Notes under the pieces: model-generated
Told to the model about the DNA's origin: nothing
Database searches by the model: none
The model's input: only the letters and a program-made list of their open reading frames with translations
Origin: Halichondria panicea
Lineage: Eukaryota > Porifera > Demospongiae > Suberitida > Halichondriidae
Length of the DNA: 64,000 nucleotides
Assembly (NCBI RefSeq): GCF_963675165.1
Contig: NC_087380.1
Coordinates: forward strand, 7,202,517-7,266,516
Direction: 5' to 3'
Translations under genes and position numbers: made by a program
Shown here: positions 43,330 to 53,344 of the stretch, piece by piece
How positions within the stretch are numbered: the first letter of the stretch is position 1
Layout of the letters: each line of letters begins with the position of its first letter

Positions 43330-44352
43330 ACTCTTATAAGTACTCTGAAACTGATAGGCCGTGTTACATGTAGCTGATCTATGGTATCATGAGTGCATGA
43401 ATCCTGATTGTATATATACACTGTAAAAAATGAAATGTGCTGAGCACACAAAAATTTTGCGTATAGCACATTTTTTGGGGGTATTTGTGATAGGCGTCGT
43501 TTTCTGTGAAGTGTTAATGCTGTTTGTCTGCATTTGTCTGTGGTGACAAAAATATATTGAAAGTTTGTATACAAGTTTCTGTACAAGCAGACACATGTAA
43601 TTTCACAACTGTGTTACAATGTACTGTTGTTTACTAATAGTTGAACCATGGTACAGGCTTGTACTGTGAAACACCTATTGCAATTAGAAGCCGTTACTCC
43701 AACCCATTTACAACTTAGTAGTAGTCAACACTCTGCCGTGCAGTCACTGTGTAGGTGTGCTTGCACTTGACAAATCACATTACTTTTATGGAATTTCACC
43801 CGCACATTTTTGTGCTTTCCACAATTTTTGTTACGGTAGAAGAGATGGTCCTTACAGGGTGGAGGAAGGCTTCAGGTTGACGAAAGCCATGTACAGATCT
43901 ATGAATGTACACACCTGGTCCACAGCCATGTACCATAAGCATCAATTGTAAAGCTATATAAGGAAATCTTGAAAAGATCAAAGGGTACTGTACATGTACA
44001 TGATGTGCTCTGACACTAAGGAATACTCTAGGGTACAAATACCATGTACCCTTCCAGGGGTGTACATGATAGAAGATTTTCTCAGCTTTACAATTTAACT
44101 ATTAATTTTATGCTTATACTATAGGACCTTACTTTTGAAGACCCTCTAGGCTACTGCTAGTAACCTTGACGATTATATGCATGGTTATAGATTAATTATT
44201 GACTTTCAATGGTACGTCAACATTCTACAAGTGTGTGACTAATGAGCTAATACTATATGTGTACTTATCTAAGACACGCAGTTAGTTTAGAGCAACTGTA
44301 CAGCTAGCTACATGTATGTTCGAGAAGTTCTAAGTATTAGTGTCTGTGTATA
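43330..44352. other. Spacer between GPCR units 4 and 5
   Basis: Upstream flank AAGTACTCTGAAACTGATAG, then TGTGCTGAGCACACAAAAAT, nearly the same as that of unit 8 at 63618-64000. It is followed by the shared downstream spacer. No gene. Confidence 0.7.
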
Positions 44353-46443
44353 TCAGGCTAGCCTTGATTCTTCGACTAACAAGGGTCTTGTTAGGGCCTT
44401 GTTAAAACCACCACCACCGCCGATACGTCTCCCAGTGCTTGTCCTGCCCTTTGCCGATCGTGTGAGGCGAAATTTTCTTCGTATGGGGGGAAAGATTTTC
44501 GGCCCAAAAAGAACCCCCAGAACTGTCATAGAGCCCACACACATTCCAATCCCAAAAATAACATTGCTTGTAGAGAAGTCATGTGATAATCTTAGCACCC
44601 ACCAAAGTGTACCTGTTTGGATCATAATGGACGCTAGAGTGCATATTAGGAGGCATATCTTTTTCGTATCTTTGAAATTGTTCCGTTTAATTTTTCGTGT
44701 TTTAATAGCCACTATGATCAAGCAGGTCCCAAGTACTCCACTATAGCCATAGGCTATAAAGGCCCAAAGAAGGCGCTTATTCGATTGACACTGCCTCACT
44801 AGGACTTTATTTCCATCGCTATTCGTAAAGAACTTGTCTACGGTATGAAGCGTATCAAGTATAGCCCACATTGTCAGTATCAGAACTTTGATTAGAAGAA
44901 TCGCTCCGATAAATAACAGCATGACTTTATCAGTCCACAATTTCCCAGTGTTTCCATAGAAAGTGAAAATCCTCCAGAGACGTAGCATCTTCATCAATAG
45001 AGTAGCAAGCACGATATCTATTCCCAACGTAATACAATAACCTGTGAAAGTACATCCAAAGTATTTACTGGCAGTCTTGAAAATTATTCCACTCTCTATG
45101 AAATGGCTGAAGCTGGCTGCCAGACCAAGATATATGCCTGCAAACATGCACAAACTGATGGAGAAGCTGCTTGCCTTAATCTCTGGTTCCTTACGGTAAT
45201 ATACGAATAAGACCAGCACGATTGTTGTTAGCAAGACGCATAGTACCACCATTGTCAACGTGAGAGCTGTTGTATGTGGAGGGAATAGTTCGTATGGGTA
45301 TGAAGGAGCTGGGTAGGCGGTGGGGAGTTCCCTGTTGGTTAAGTTAATTTCGAGCTCTCGTGTTTTAGTGTAGAAAGAACCGACCTTGTTTGATATGGCT
45401 GACTGGATCTGTATAATGCTGGTCTGTGTTTCACTCGTGTATGGGGTTACTAGGATATTATCAAAGTTGTTGGTGGTTAGGTAATCTTTGATAATGGTTT
45501 GTGATGTATTGCCATCGATTGCAGATATGTTCCAAGCCAGTGCTAGCGCCCACAGAGAAGTTGATATTGTGTTGTACTGTGTTTGATTGCATGGAATGTC
45601 TACTGTTTTCCTGTTAGTTGATTCCTTGCTTAACTGTATGAAAATAATGTCCTCCAAAATATCTGTTTTTGAGCCACATAAATCAGAGGAGGTCGTGTTT
45701 TGTAGTGGATGTTCATTGAGTACCACCCACGCATAGTCAGGCCACGTCCATCCCTTTCTTTGTACAGTACTGAGAAGCTGACATAGTTGGTGTTTAGGTA
45801 GCATCACAACGAATATCTTCAGTGAATACTCTTCTATCCATTGCTGTAGCTTATGTGAATTGTTGTAATATTCAAATGATTTTGTGGTGATAGGTATGTC
45901 CGTGTGATTACTCAGAGTGACAAATGTCTCTGCTGCTCTAGCATAAAACACATCACCTCCACTGTAGATGACACCAACACTGGTCCAGTTTAGAGCTGGT
46001 AATAATTGAAGGGCTGTTGAAATATGAGCCTCCAGTGAGGGAAGAAGAGTGAACAGATTAGGGTAGTCCTTATCTCGGTCCAACATCATCCCCGCTGGCT
46101 CAATGATCTGAATAATGTCTGTGTTCTGAGGCACAGGTAACAAAGAACGAGCGAATGATTTGTCCACCTGCCCAATCATTCCGATGATAGTGCCTCCGTT
46201 AACCTTAGTGTTCCTCAATACCTCGGCAACCTCGACTACAGAGCTGGGGAATTGACTGGACACAGTCTTCACTTGAAGTGTGTAGCCATTGAGTAGGCTG
46301 GGGCAATTGTTGATCTCTTGAGCGGTTGTAGCAGCATAGCTGTAGTTGCTACTAGAGTCGACTAGAATCACTTGGAGCACTTTACTATTAGCCAAGCACA
46401 CTAAACTGAGGAGTACAAGTACAAGTAGCTGTTTCATGATCAA
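44353..46443 (-). CDS. GABA-B-like class C GPCR, unit 5 (type B)
   Basis: An intact single-exon 696-residue ORF. Compared with unit 4 it lacks two residues in the SNYSYAATTAQ stretch and one in IIFIQLSK. Loop 2 has HTVDKFFTNSDGNKVLVRQC followed by QSNKRLLWAFIAYG, the most altered TM5 entry in the array. Loop 1 is HFIESGIIFKTASKYFGC. TM7 carries FGPK. Confidence 0.92.
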   Translation of the reverse strand: MIMKQLLVLVLLSLVCLANSKVLQVILVDSSSNYSYAATTAQEINNCPSLLNGYTLQVKTVSSQFPSSVVEVAEVLRNTKVNGGTIIGMIGQVDKSFARSLLPVPQNTDIIQIIEPAGMMLDRDKDYPNLFTLLPSLEAHISTALQLLPALNWTSVGVIYSGGDVFYARAAETFVTLSNHTDIPITTKSFEYYNNSHKLQQWIEEYSLKIFVVMLPKHQLCQLLSTVQRKGWTWPDYAWVVLNEHPLQNTTSSDLCGSKTDILEDIIFIQLSKESTNRKTVDIPCNQTQYNTISTSLWALALAWNISAIDGNTSQTIIKDYLTTNNFDNILVTPYTSETQTSIIQIQSAISNKVGSFYTKTRELEINLTNRELPTAYPAPSYPYELFPPHTTALTLTMVVLCVLLTTIVLVLFVYYRKEPEIKASSFSISLCMFAGIYLGLAASFSHFIESGIIFKTASKYFGCTFTGYCITLGIDIVLATLLMKMLRLWRIFTFYGNTGKLWTDKVMLLFIGAILLIKVLILTMWAILDTLHTVDKFFTNSDGNKVLVRQCQSNKRLLWAFIAYGYSGVLGTCLIIVAIKTRKIKRNNFKDTKKICLLICTLASIMIQTGTLWWVLRLSHDFSTSNVIFGIGMCVGSMTVLGVLFGPKIFPPIRRKFRLTRSAKGRTSTGRRIGGGGGFNKALTRPLLVEESRLA

Positions 46444-46889
46444 ACTCTTATAAGTACTATAATTATGATATATCTAAAAGATAGGCTTAGCTCATCTTAT
46501 GGGGATATTTAATTATGTGGTACTTTGTGGTATTATTATGGGAACTGTATGATAATTATAGGCTTAGTTTTCTAAAGTGTTGATGCTGTTTTGTTCGTGT
46601 CTGTGGTGACAAAATAAATTGAAAGTTTGTATGCAAGCCTCTGTACAAGCCGACACATGCACTCACAATACTGTATTACATCAGAGGAGGTCCGACATGC
46701 GTGCACAAATCACTACAAGTTCAGTGCATTAATGTCATTGTAGTCACATGATAACGTTCAGGCCAATACACTAGCTTGTGTAGTGATTCGTGCACGCATG
46801 TCAGACCTTCTGGTGTTACAGTGTACTGTTGTGCATTTACTGTGCATTTACATGAGTGCCCTTTCTTTTCTTCAGCTTTACAATTGAAT
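46444..46889. other. Upstream flank of GPCR unit 5
   Basis: The conserved promoter-side sequence, then a fold-back element. It resembles 52842-53280, the upstream flank of unit 7 next to ATG4 exon 4. No gene. Confidence 0.65.
46679..46819. mobile_element. Fold-back element (long-arm MITE), copy 1
   Basis: Inverted arms of about 40 bp. The left contains GGTCCGACATGCGTGCAC and the right its complement, GTGCACGCATGTCAGACC. The whole is about 140 bp. A second copy in the same relative place upstream of a receptor is at 53078-53218, so it was duplicated with the unit. Confidence 0.85.
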
Positions 46890-47640
46890 TACCAAATTAC
46901 CAGATTGCTCTTTACTGCAACTACATGATATCCCTACAGGTCCAACAGGTACTTATTTCTAGTATTAGAAAGAACTGTTTGAAGTGGCTCTCCCTGACAT
47001 GCTGACTCAGGACAGCAAAAAATAGGAAATTGTCTGGGTATAATTAGAATAGAGTACGCGAAGTGTCCGGAATAATTAGAGCAAGCAAGCAGCCCTTCAT
47101 TGTGTTGCTTCAAGCTGATGTCATAGATGTTTATATAGACAGTGGAACCTCTCTTAGCTCGAGGTTGCTAAAAACCTTGTGATGATTGTTGCTACATTGG
47201 AAGTGTTTAATAACATTTCTACTGTGTACCCTGACCTGACCTACATGTAGATCTGTGCTATTCTTTTAGTCCTCTAGTCAAGCTTGGAAACAAACTTATT
47301 CAAAGCTGGAAAACAAAATAAATGGCGTACCATATATAGCGGGTAATTCCCGGCGATGAAAACCATTCGTGGTTGAGTTAAATGTAAGGACTGGTTCCGC
47401 TGATTCAGCTAATACGAAGCTCTGCCTACACATTTTACTATCAATGGTGCAGTAAAAATGGATCAACTGCTTTATTCTTTAGCTCTAATTGCAGAGTCCT
47501 AAACGCTCGTTTATATAAGCATTTTCTTTTTAGTGTAGTAGTTAACTTAACCTACATAGAACCAGGAGTGCATGAATAGAACACATAGTTCCGTCCGAAT
47601 GATAGTGTCTGTACTATTATTAGCTTTTATGCACTATAAA
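46890..47640 (+). pseudogene. Hybrid junction: ATG4 exon 4 acceptor fused to the exon 3 donor and intron
   Basis: At 46906-46945 the sequence follows the 3' end of ATG4 intron 3 and the start of exon 4 (TTGCTCTTTACTGCAACTAC, then CCCTACAGGTCCAA, as at 53290-53350). It then switches to the last bases of exon 3 and its intron (CAGGTACTTATTTCTAG and GAACTGTTTGAAGTGG, as at 31255-31300). The following several hundred bases track 31300-32010. This is the scar of a tandem duplication with breakpoints in or beside the two exons. Confidence 0.88.
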
Positions 47641-47826
47641 AGGCTACATACGTCACTATATATAAAAGTAATAAACACAATGATCATGCATACTTACTGA
47701 TCTAATACATTTTTTGCTGTCCGATAAATTAGAAGATATACGGTACTGATCTAATATATGCAGTTAGTTTAGAGCAACAGTACAGCTATAGCTTGGAGAA
47801 GTTCTAAGTGCATGTTTGTGTAATTA

Positions 47827-49086
47827 TTAAGTTAGACTTGGCTCTTCAACTAACAAGGGTCTTGTTAGGGCCTTGTTAAAACCACCACCACCGATACCTC
47901 TCCCAGTGCTTGTCTTGCCCTTTGCTGCTTGTGTGGGGCGAAACTTTCTTTGTATGGGGGGAAATATTTTCGGCCCAAAAAGAACCCCCAGAACTGTCAA
48001 AGAGCACGCGCATACTCCAATCCGGAAAATGATGTTGCTTGAATAGAAGTCACGTGATAATCTTAGCACTCCCCAAAGTGTATATGTGAACTGTCAAAGA
48101 GCACATGCATACTCCAATCCCAAAAATGATGTTGCTTGAAGAGAAGTCACGTGATAATCTTAGCACTCCCCAAAGTGTATATGTTTGGATCACAATGTAC
48201 GCTAGAGCGCACATTAGGAGGCATATCTTTTTCGTATCTTTGAAATAGCGTTTAATTTTCCGTGTTTTAATAGCCACAATGATCAAGCAGATTGCAAGTA
48301 CTCCACTATAGCCAAAGACCAGAGAGCTCCAAAGGTTGGTGTTATTCGATTGACAATGTTCCACTAGCACTGTATTTCCACCGCTATTTGTTAAGACCTT
48401 GTCTATGATAGTAGGTGTATCAAGTATAGCCCATATTATCAGTATCAGAACTTTGATTAGAAGAATCGCTCCACTAAATAACAGCATGACTTTATCAGTA
48501 CAATTTTCCAGTTTTTCCAAAGAAAGTGAAAATCCTCCAGAGGCGTAGCATCTTCATCAATAGAGTAGAAAGCACGATATCTATTCCCAGCGTAATACAA
48601 TAAACTGGGAAAATGCATTCAATGTATTTACTGACAGACTTGACAACTATTACACTCCCTAAGAAATGGGTGAAGCTGGCTGCCTGAAGAAGGTATACTC
48701 CTACAAACATGCACAAACTGATGGAGAAGCTGCTTGCCTTAATCTCTGGTTCCTTACGGTAATATACGAATAGGACCAGCACGATTGTTGTTAGCAAGAT
48801 ACATAGCACTACCATTGTCAACAAGAGAGCAGTTGTATGTGGAGCGAATAAATCATATGGGTATGCAGGAGCTGGGTAGGCGGTGGGGAGTTCCCCATTG
48901 GTCAAGTTAATTTCAAGCTCTCGTGTCTTAGCGTAGAAGGAACCGATTTTGTTTAATATGCCTGACTGGATCTGTGTAATGCTGGTCTGTGTTACACTCG
49001 TGTATGGGGTTACTAGGATATTATCGAAGATGTTGGTGGTTAGGTAGTCTTTGATGATGATTTGTGATGTATTGCCATTGATTGTA
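47827..49086 (-). pseudogene. GPCR unit 6, truncated pseudogene
   Basis: Covers about residue 315 to the tail. The N-terminal 45% is gone: coding homology stops after TCTCAA-side sequence ATTGATTGTA at 49086 and spacer begins. It has a two-base deletion near 48500 (frame shift before TM4). An approximately 100-bp direct duplication at 47976-48182 repeats the segment around TM7. Loop 2 (PTIIDKVLTNS, VEHC) and WSSLVFGYSG are type A, whereas the TM7 motif is FGPK as in type B. Confidence 0.9.
47976..48182 (-). repeat. About 100-bp direct duplication inside GPCR unit 6
   Basis: The block from AACTGTCAAAGAGCAC to CCCCAAAGTGTATATGT occurs twice with small differences (CGCGCATACTCC/CATGCATACTCC). 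Confidence 0.9.
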
Positions 49087-49286
49087 TTTATACTATAGGA
49101 CCTTAGACACTAGTTGATAAGATCTACATGGGAAGTACATGGGAAGTACATGGGAAAAGTGCCTCAGAGCAGGTATACTATGGGACTTAGTATACCTGCA
49201 AATTTACTTAGTATACCTAGTATTCCGTTGTCAAGTAATTGTATTGTAGTCAAGCAGTTTGCGCATGCGCACTAGTATCTAAATGA

Positions 49287-49425
49287 GTTAGACACTGTTT
49301 TGTCGGTGTCCATGTGATTTAGAAGCCCTCAGTCACTTTAGTACCCTCGCTACGCTCGGGATACTAAATCAGTGCCTTTGGGCTTCTAAATCCCATAGAC
49401 ACCTCCAAAACAGTGTCTAACTATT
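49287..49425. repeat. Fold-back palindrome 1
   Basis: Arms GTTAGACACTGTTTTG (left) and CAAAACAGTGTCTAAC (right), extended by TTTAGAAGCCC / GGGCTTCTAAA around a CGCTACGCTCGGG loop. Confidence 0.9.
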
Positions 49426-49629
49426 ATTTAGATCCCATTTGAGTGTATTTAGCAGGGAACTATGAGCTATAGTACCGGTACTATAGATTGCTCTGGGCTA
49501 CAAACTACAACTACAACATTGTACATTGTATTGTGATTTACAAGAAGATACATGTAATAACATCAAATTATTGTAGCTAGATGCTTTGTCTAGTAATAAT
49601 TATAATAACAGAACTAGAATAAAAGAGAG

Positions 49630-49950
49630 AAGCTCTAGTTTCTTTTTTGACTTTGTTCGAGAGTAGTAGGAGACGCTCGTTTTTTGGGCAGTGTGCTGTG
49701 CTTTTTTGCTGCAAGGCTGCATGGGGGAGGAGCTGGATGTATGGAAGTGCTGAGATTCTAGCTTTGGCTTCTTCCTTTCGCTTTGTTCAAGAGTAGTATA
49801 GGAGCCGCTCGTTTGCTGGGCTTGTTTGCTGCAAATTATAGCTTAAGTGTCTTCCTTTCGCTTTGTGAGGAGTAGTACGAGCCGCTCGTTTCTTGGGAAG
49901 TGTGCTGGGCTTGTTTGCTGCAAAACTGGGGGAGGAGCTGGATGTTTCCA
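49630..49950. repeat. Degenerate direct repeats in the insertion
   Basis: Three related blocks, each built from TTCGCTTTGTTCAAGAGTAG, GAGCCGCTCGTTT, and TTGGGCAGTGTGCTGGGCTT-like pieces ending GTTTGCTGCAA. A GGGGGAGGAGCTGGATGT block is also duplicated. Confidence 0.8.
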
Positions 49951-50175
49951 TTTTGTGGGTGGAGCTAGGACTATAATTTTGTCCATCAAACTGAGGTGGA
50001 GGGACAGGGCTGACTTGAATAGAGACCACAGATTTAGTAGAGATACAGAGATGCCAACTTCAGATATTAGTTTTCAAAAGAATAATGATGCAGTTGCTAG
50101 GTTGGCTGTTTATATAGGTTGACTGTTGCTAAGCTAGTGCATTTCTAGTAGCCAATAGGTTTTGGGATCTAAATC

Positions 50176-50298
50176 AGTTAGAATTAACATGTGCATGAGG
50201 TATCTATGGTTATAGTGTGCCTCATCCCTCGGGCTAAAGCCCTCGAGCTTTGGGACACTATAACACATAGATACCTCATGCCCATGTTCTAACTATAA
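50176..50298. repeat. Fold-back palindrome 2
   Basis: Arms include GCATGAGGTATCTATGG/TATAGTGT and their complement ACACTATAACACATAGATAC, around a CCCTCGGGC loop. Similar in design to palindrome 1, with different sequence. Confidence 0.88.
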
Positions 50299-50300
50299 CT

Positions 50301-50708
50301 TACTTTTGAAGACCCTCTGGGCTACTGCTAGTAACCTTGATGATTGTATATGCATGGTGCTTAATAGTTATAGTTATGTAGATCAAATATTGACATAATT
50401 ATAATACGACATACGTTATTGTATAGAAATTGTATAGTAATGAGCACAAAAAGTACCGCGGGTGCTGATACCTCGGTGTTGTGAAGCTATAGCATACATG
50501 CAGTATAACCATAATTATTAACAACTAATTATATAGAAACTTTTACTTGCACTTCATTTGTCATTGAGCAGCTGTAACACACACACACACACACACACAC
50601 TATCGTATCCTTCGCTGCGTATGCGCAATCGAGGTATACTAATACATACGTACTGATCTAAGACAGTTACTGTAGAGCAACTGTACAGCTAGCTATGTTA
50701 GGGAAGTT
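50301..50708. other. Spacer downstream of GPCR unit 7
   Basis: Resumes the shared spacer, then a short segment with the reversed hairpin repeat (GCGGGTGCTGATACCTCGGT near 50459) and a (CA)n tract near 50578. No gene. Confidence 0.65.
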
Positions 50709-52841
50709 CTAGTATAATGTCTGTCTGTGTATCTTAGGCTGGTCTTGGTTGTTCGGTCTTGTTAGGGCCTTGTTAAAACCACCACCGCCGATACCTCTCT
50801 CTCTCCCAGTGCTTGTCCTGCCCTTTGCCACTCGTGTGGGGCGAAACTTTCTTTGTATGGGGGGGAATATTTTTGGCACAAAAAGAACCCCCAGAGCTGT
50901 CATAGAACCCATGCATAGTCCAATCCCGAAAATAAGTTTGCTTGTAGAGAAGTCATGTGATACTCTTAGCACCCACCAAAGAGTACCTGCTTGGATAGCG
51001 ATGTACACTAGAGCGCACATTAGGAGGCATACCTTTTTCGTGTCTTTGTAATCACGTTTAATTTTCCGTGTTTTAATAGCCACAATGATCAAGCAGGTCG
51101 CAAGTACTCCACTATAGCCATAAGCTAGAAAGGCCCAAAGAATGATGTTATTCGATTGACAATGTTCCACTAGCACCGTATTTCTATCGCTATTCGTATA
51201 GACCTTGTCTGTGATAGTAAGCGTATCAAGTATAGCCCACATTGTCAGTATCAGAACTTTGATTAGAATAGTCGCTCCACTAAATAACAGCATGACTTTA
51301 TCAGTCCACAATTTTCCAGTTTTTCCAAAGAAGGTGAAAACCCTCCAGAGACGTAACATCTTCATCAATAGAGTAGAAAGCCCGATATCTATTCCCAGCA
51401 TAAGACAATAAATTGTGAAATTGCATCCAAAGTATTTACTGGCAGACTTGACAATTATTCCAACCCTTAAGAAATTGGTGAAGCTGGCTGCCAGAACAAG
51501 ATATATGGCTACAAACATACACAAACTGATGGAGAAGCTGCTTGCCTTAATCTCTGGTTCCTTACGGTAATATACGAATAGGACCAGCACGATTGTTGTT
51601 AGCAAGATGCATAGCACCACCATTGTCAACAAGAGAGCTGTTGTATGTTGAGGGAGTAAATCGTATGGGTATACAGGAGCTAGGTAGGCGGTGGGGAGTT
51701 CCCCGTTGGTCAAGTTAATTTCAAGCTCTCGTGTCTTAGCGTAGAAAGAACCAACTTTGTGTGATACGCCTGACTGGATCTGTGTAATGCTGGTCTGTGT
51801 TTCACTCGTGTATGGGGTTACTAGGATACTGTCAAAGATATTGGTGGTTAGGTAGTCTTTGATGATGGTTTGCGATGTATTGTCATCGATTGTAGATATG
51901 TTCCAAGCCAGTGCTAGCGCCCACAGAGAAGTTGATATTGTGTTGTATTCTGTTCGATTGCAGGCAATGTCTACTGTTGTCCTGTTAGTTGATTCCTTGC
52001 CTAACTGTTTTATGAAAATAATGTGTTCCAAAATATCTGTTTTCGAGCCACATAAATCAGAGAGGGTCTTGTTTTGTAGTGGATGTTCATTGAGCACCAC
52101 CCACGCATAGTCAGGCCATGTCCATCCCTTTCTTTGTACAGTACTGAGAAGCTGACATAGTTGGTGTTTAGGTAGCATCACAACGAATATCTTCAGTGAA
52201 GACTCTTTTATCCATTGCTGTAGCTCATGTGAATTTTTGTAATATTCAAATGATTTTGTGGTGATAGGTATGTCCGAGTGATTACTCAGAGTGACAAATG
52301 TCTCTGCTGCTCTAGCATAAAACACATCACCTCCACTGTAGATGACGCCAACACTAGTCCAGTTGAGAGCTGGTAATAATTAAAGGGCTGTTGAAATATG
52401 AGCCTCCAGTGAGGGAAGAAGAGTGAACAGATTATGGTAGTCCTTATCTCCTCGGTCCAACATCATCCCCGCTGGCTCAATAATCTGAATAATTCCTGTG
52501 TTCTGAGGTACAGGTAACAAAGAGTGAGCAAATGATTTGTCCACCTGCCCAATCATTCCGATGACAATGCCTCTGTTAACCTTAGTGTCCCTCAATACCT
52601 TGGCAACCTCGACTACAGAGCTGGGGAATTGACTGGACACAGTCTTCACTTGAAGTAAGCAGCCATTGAGTAGGCTGGGGAAATTGTTGATCTCTTGAGC
52701 GGTTGTAGCAGCTGTAACTGCATAGCTGTAGTTGCTACTGGAGTCGACTAGAATCACCTGGAGCACTTTACTATTAGCCAAGCACACTAAACTGAGGAGT
52801 ACAAGTATAAGTAGCTGTTTCATCATCAAGCTCTTATGCAT
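50709..52841 (-). pseudogene. GPCR unit 7, full length with one nonsense codon
   Basis: The reading frame is preserved from start (52841) to stop (50709) except for one TAA at 52380-52382, where the intact units have CAA (Gln, in ALQLLPALNW). The nonsense codon lies in the Venus-flytrap domain near residue 154. Signal peptide, flytrap and all seven helices are otherwise present. It is mosaic: loop 2 is type A-like (DKVYTNS, VEHC), TM5 is type B (WAFLAYGYSG), and the TM7 motif is FVPK. The tail has been extended (TRPNNQDQPKIHRQTLY) by a small deletion that removed the usual LLVEEP end. It could be a young pseudogene, or the nonsense could be allelic or a sequence error. Confidence 0.88.
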
Positions 52842-53077
52842 ATATATATATACATGTACGATGATATAATTATCTGAAATAATTATTATGAGATAGGCTT
52901 AGCTCATCTTGTGGTGATAATTATAATGATATTTTGTGGTATGTCAACTGTATGATATAGGCTTAGTTTTTTTGAAGTGTTGATGCTGTTTTGTTTGTTT
53001 CTGTGTTGACAAAAATAAATTGAAAGTTTGTACAACCCTCTGTGCAAGCAGACACATGCACTCACATTACTGTATTA

Positions 53078-53218
53078 CATCAGAGGAGGTCCGACATGCG
53101 TGCACGAATCACTACAAGTTCAGTGCATTGATGTAATATTGGTCACGTGATAGCGTTCAGGCCAATACACTAGCTTGTGTAGTGATTCGTGCACGCATGT
53201 CAGACCTTCTGGTGTTAC
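53078..53218. mobile_element. Fold-back element (long-arm MITE), copy 2
   Basis: Matches 46679-46819 with few differences. Arms contain GTCCGACATGCGTGCACGAA and its complement. It lies between GPCR unit 7 and ATG4 exon 4. Confidence 0.85.
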
Positions 53219-53344
53219 AGTGCATGTACTGTTGTGCATGTACATGTACCCTTTCTTTTCTTCAGCTTTACAATTGAAGTATTTGTACCAGATTGCTCTT
53301 TACTGCAACTACATGCATGCTTATAATGCATGATGTCCCTACAG

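Larger units (their letters stand above)
49108..50300. mobile_element. 1.2-kb composite insertion splitting the GPCR spacer
   Basis: The spacer phrase that is continuous elsewhere (TATAGGACCTTACTTTTGAA, e.g. near 44119) is split here: ...TATAGGACCTTA ends at 49107 and the continuation CTTTTGAAGACC starts near 50303. The insert holds two fold-back palindromes (49287-49425 and 50176-50298) and a central direct-repeat region (49630-49950). No convincing protein-coding gene; an 80-residue minus-strand frame (49787-50029) is Ser/Pro-rich and unassigned. Confidence 0.75.

Noticed and set aside
49787..50029. 80-residue minus-strand Ser/Pro-rich ORF in the 1.2-kb insertion
   Set aside because: It lies in direct repeats of the insertion, has low complexity, and shows no family or splice context.
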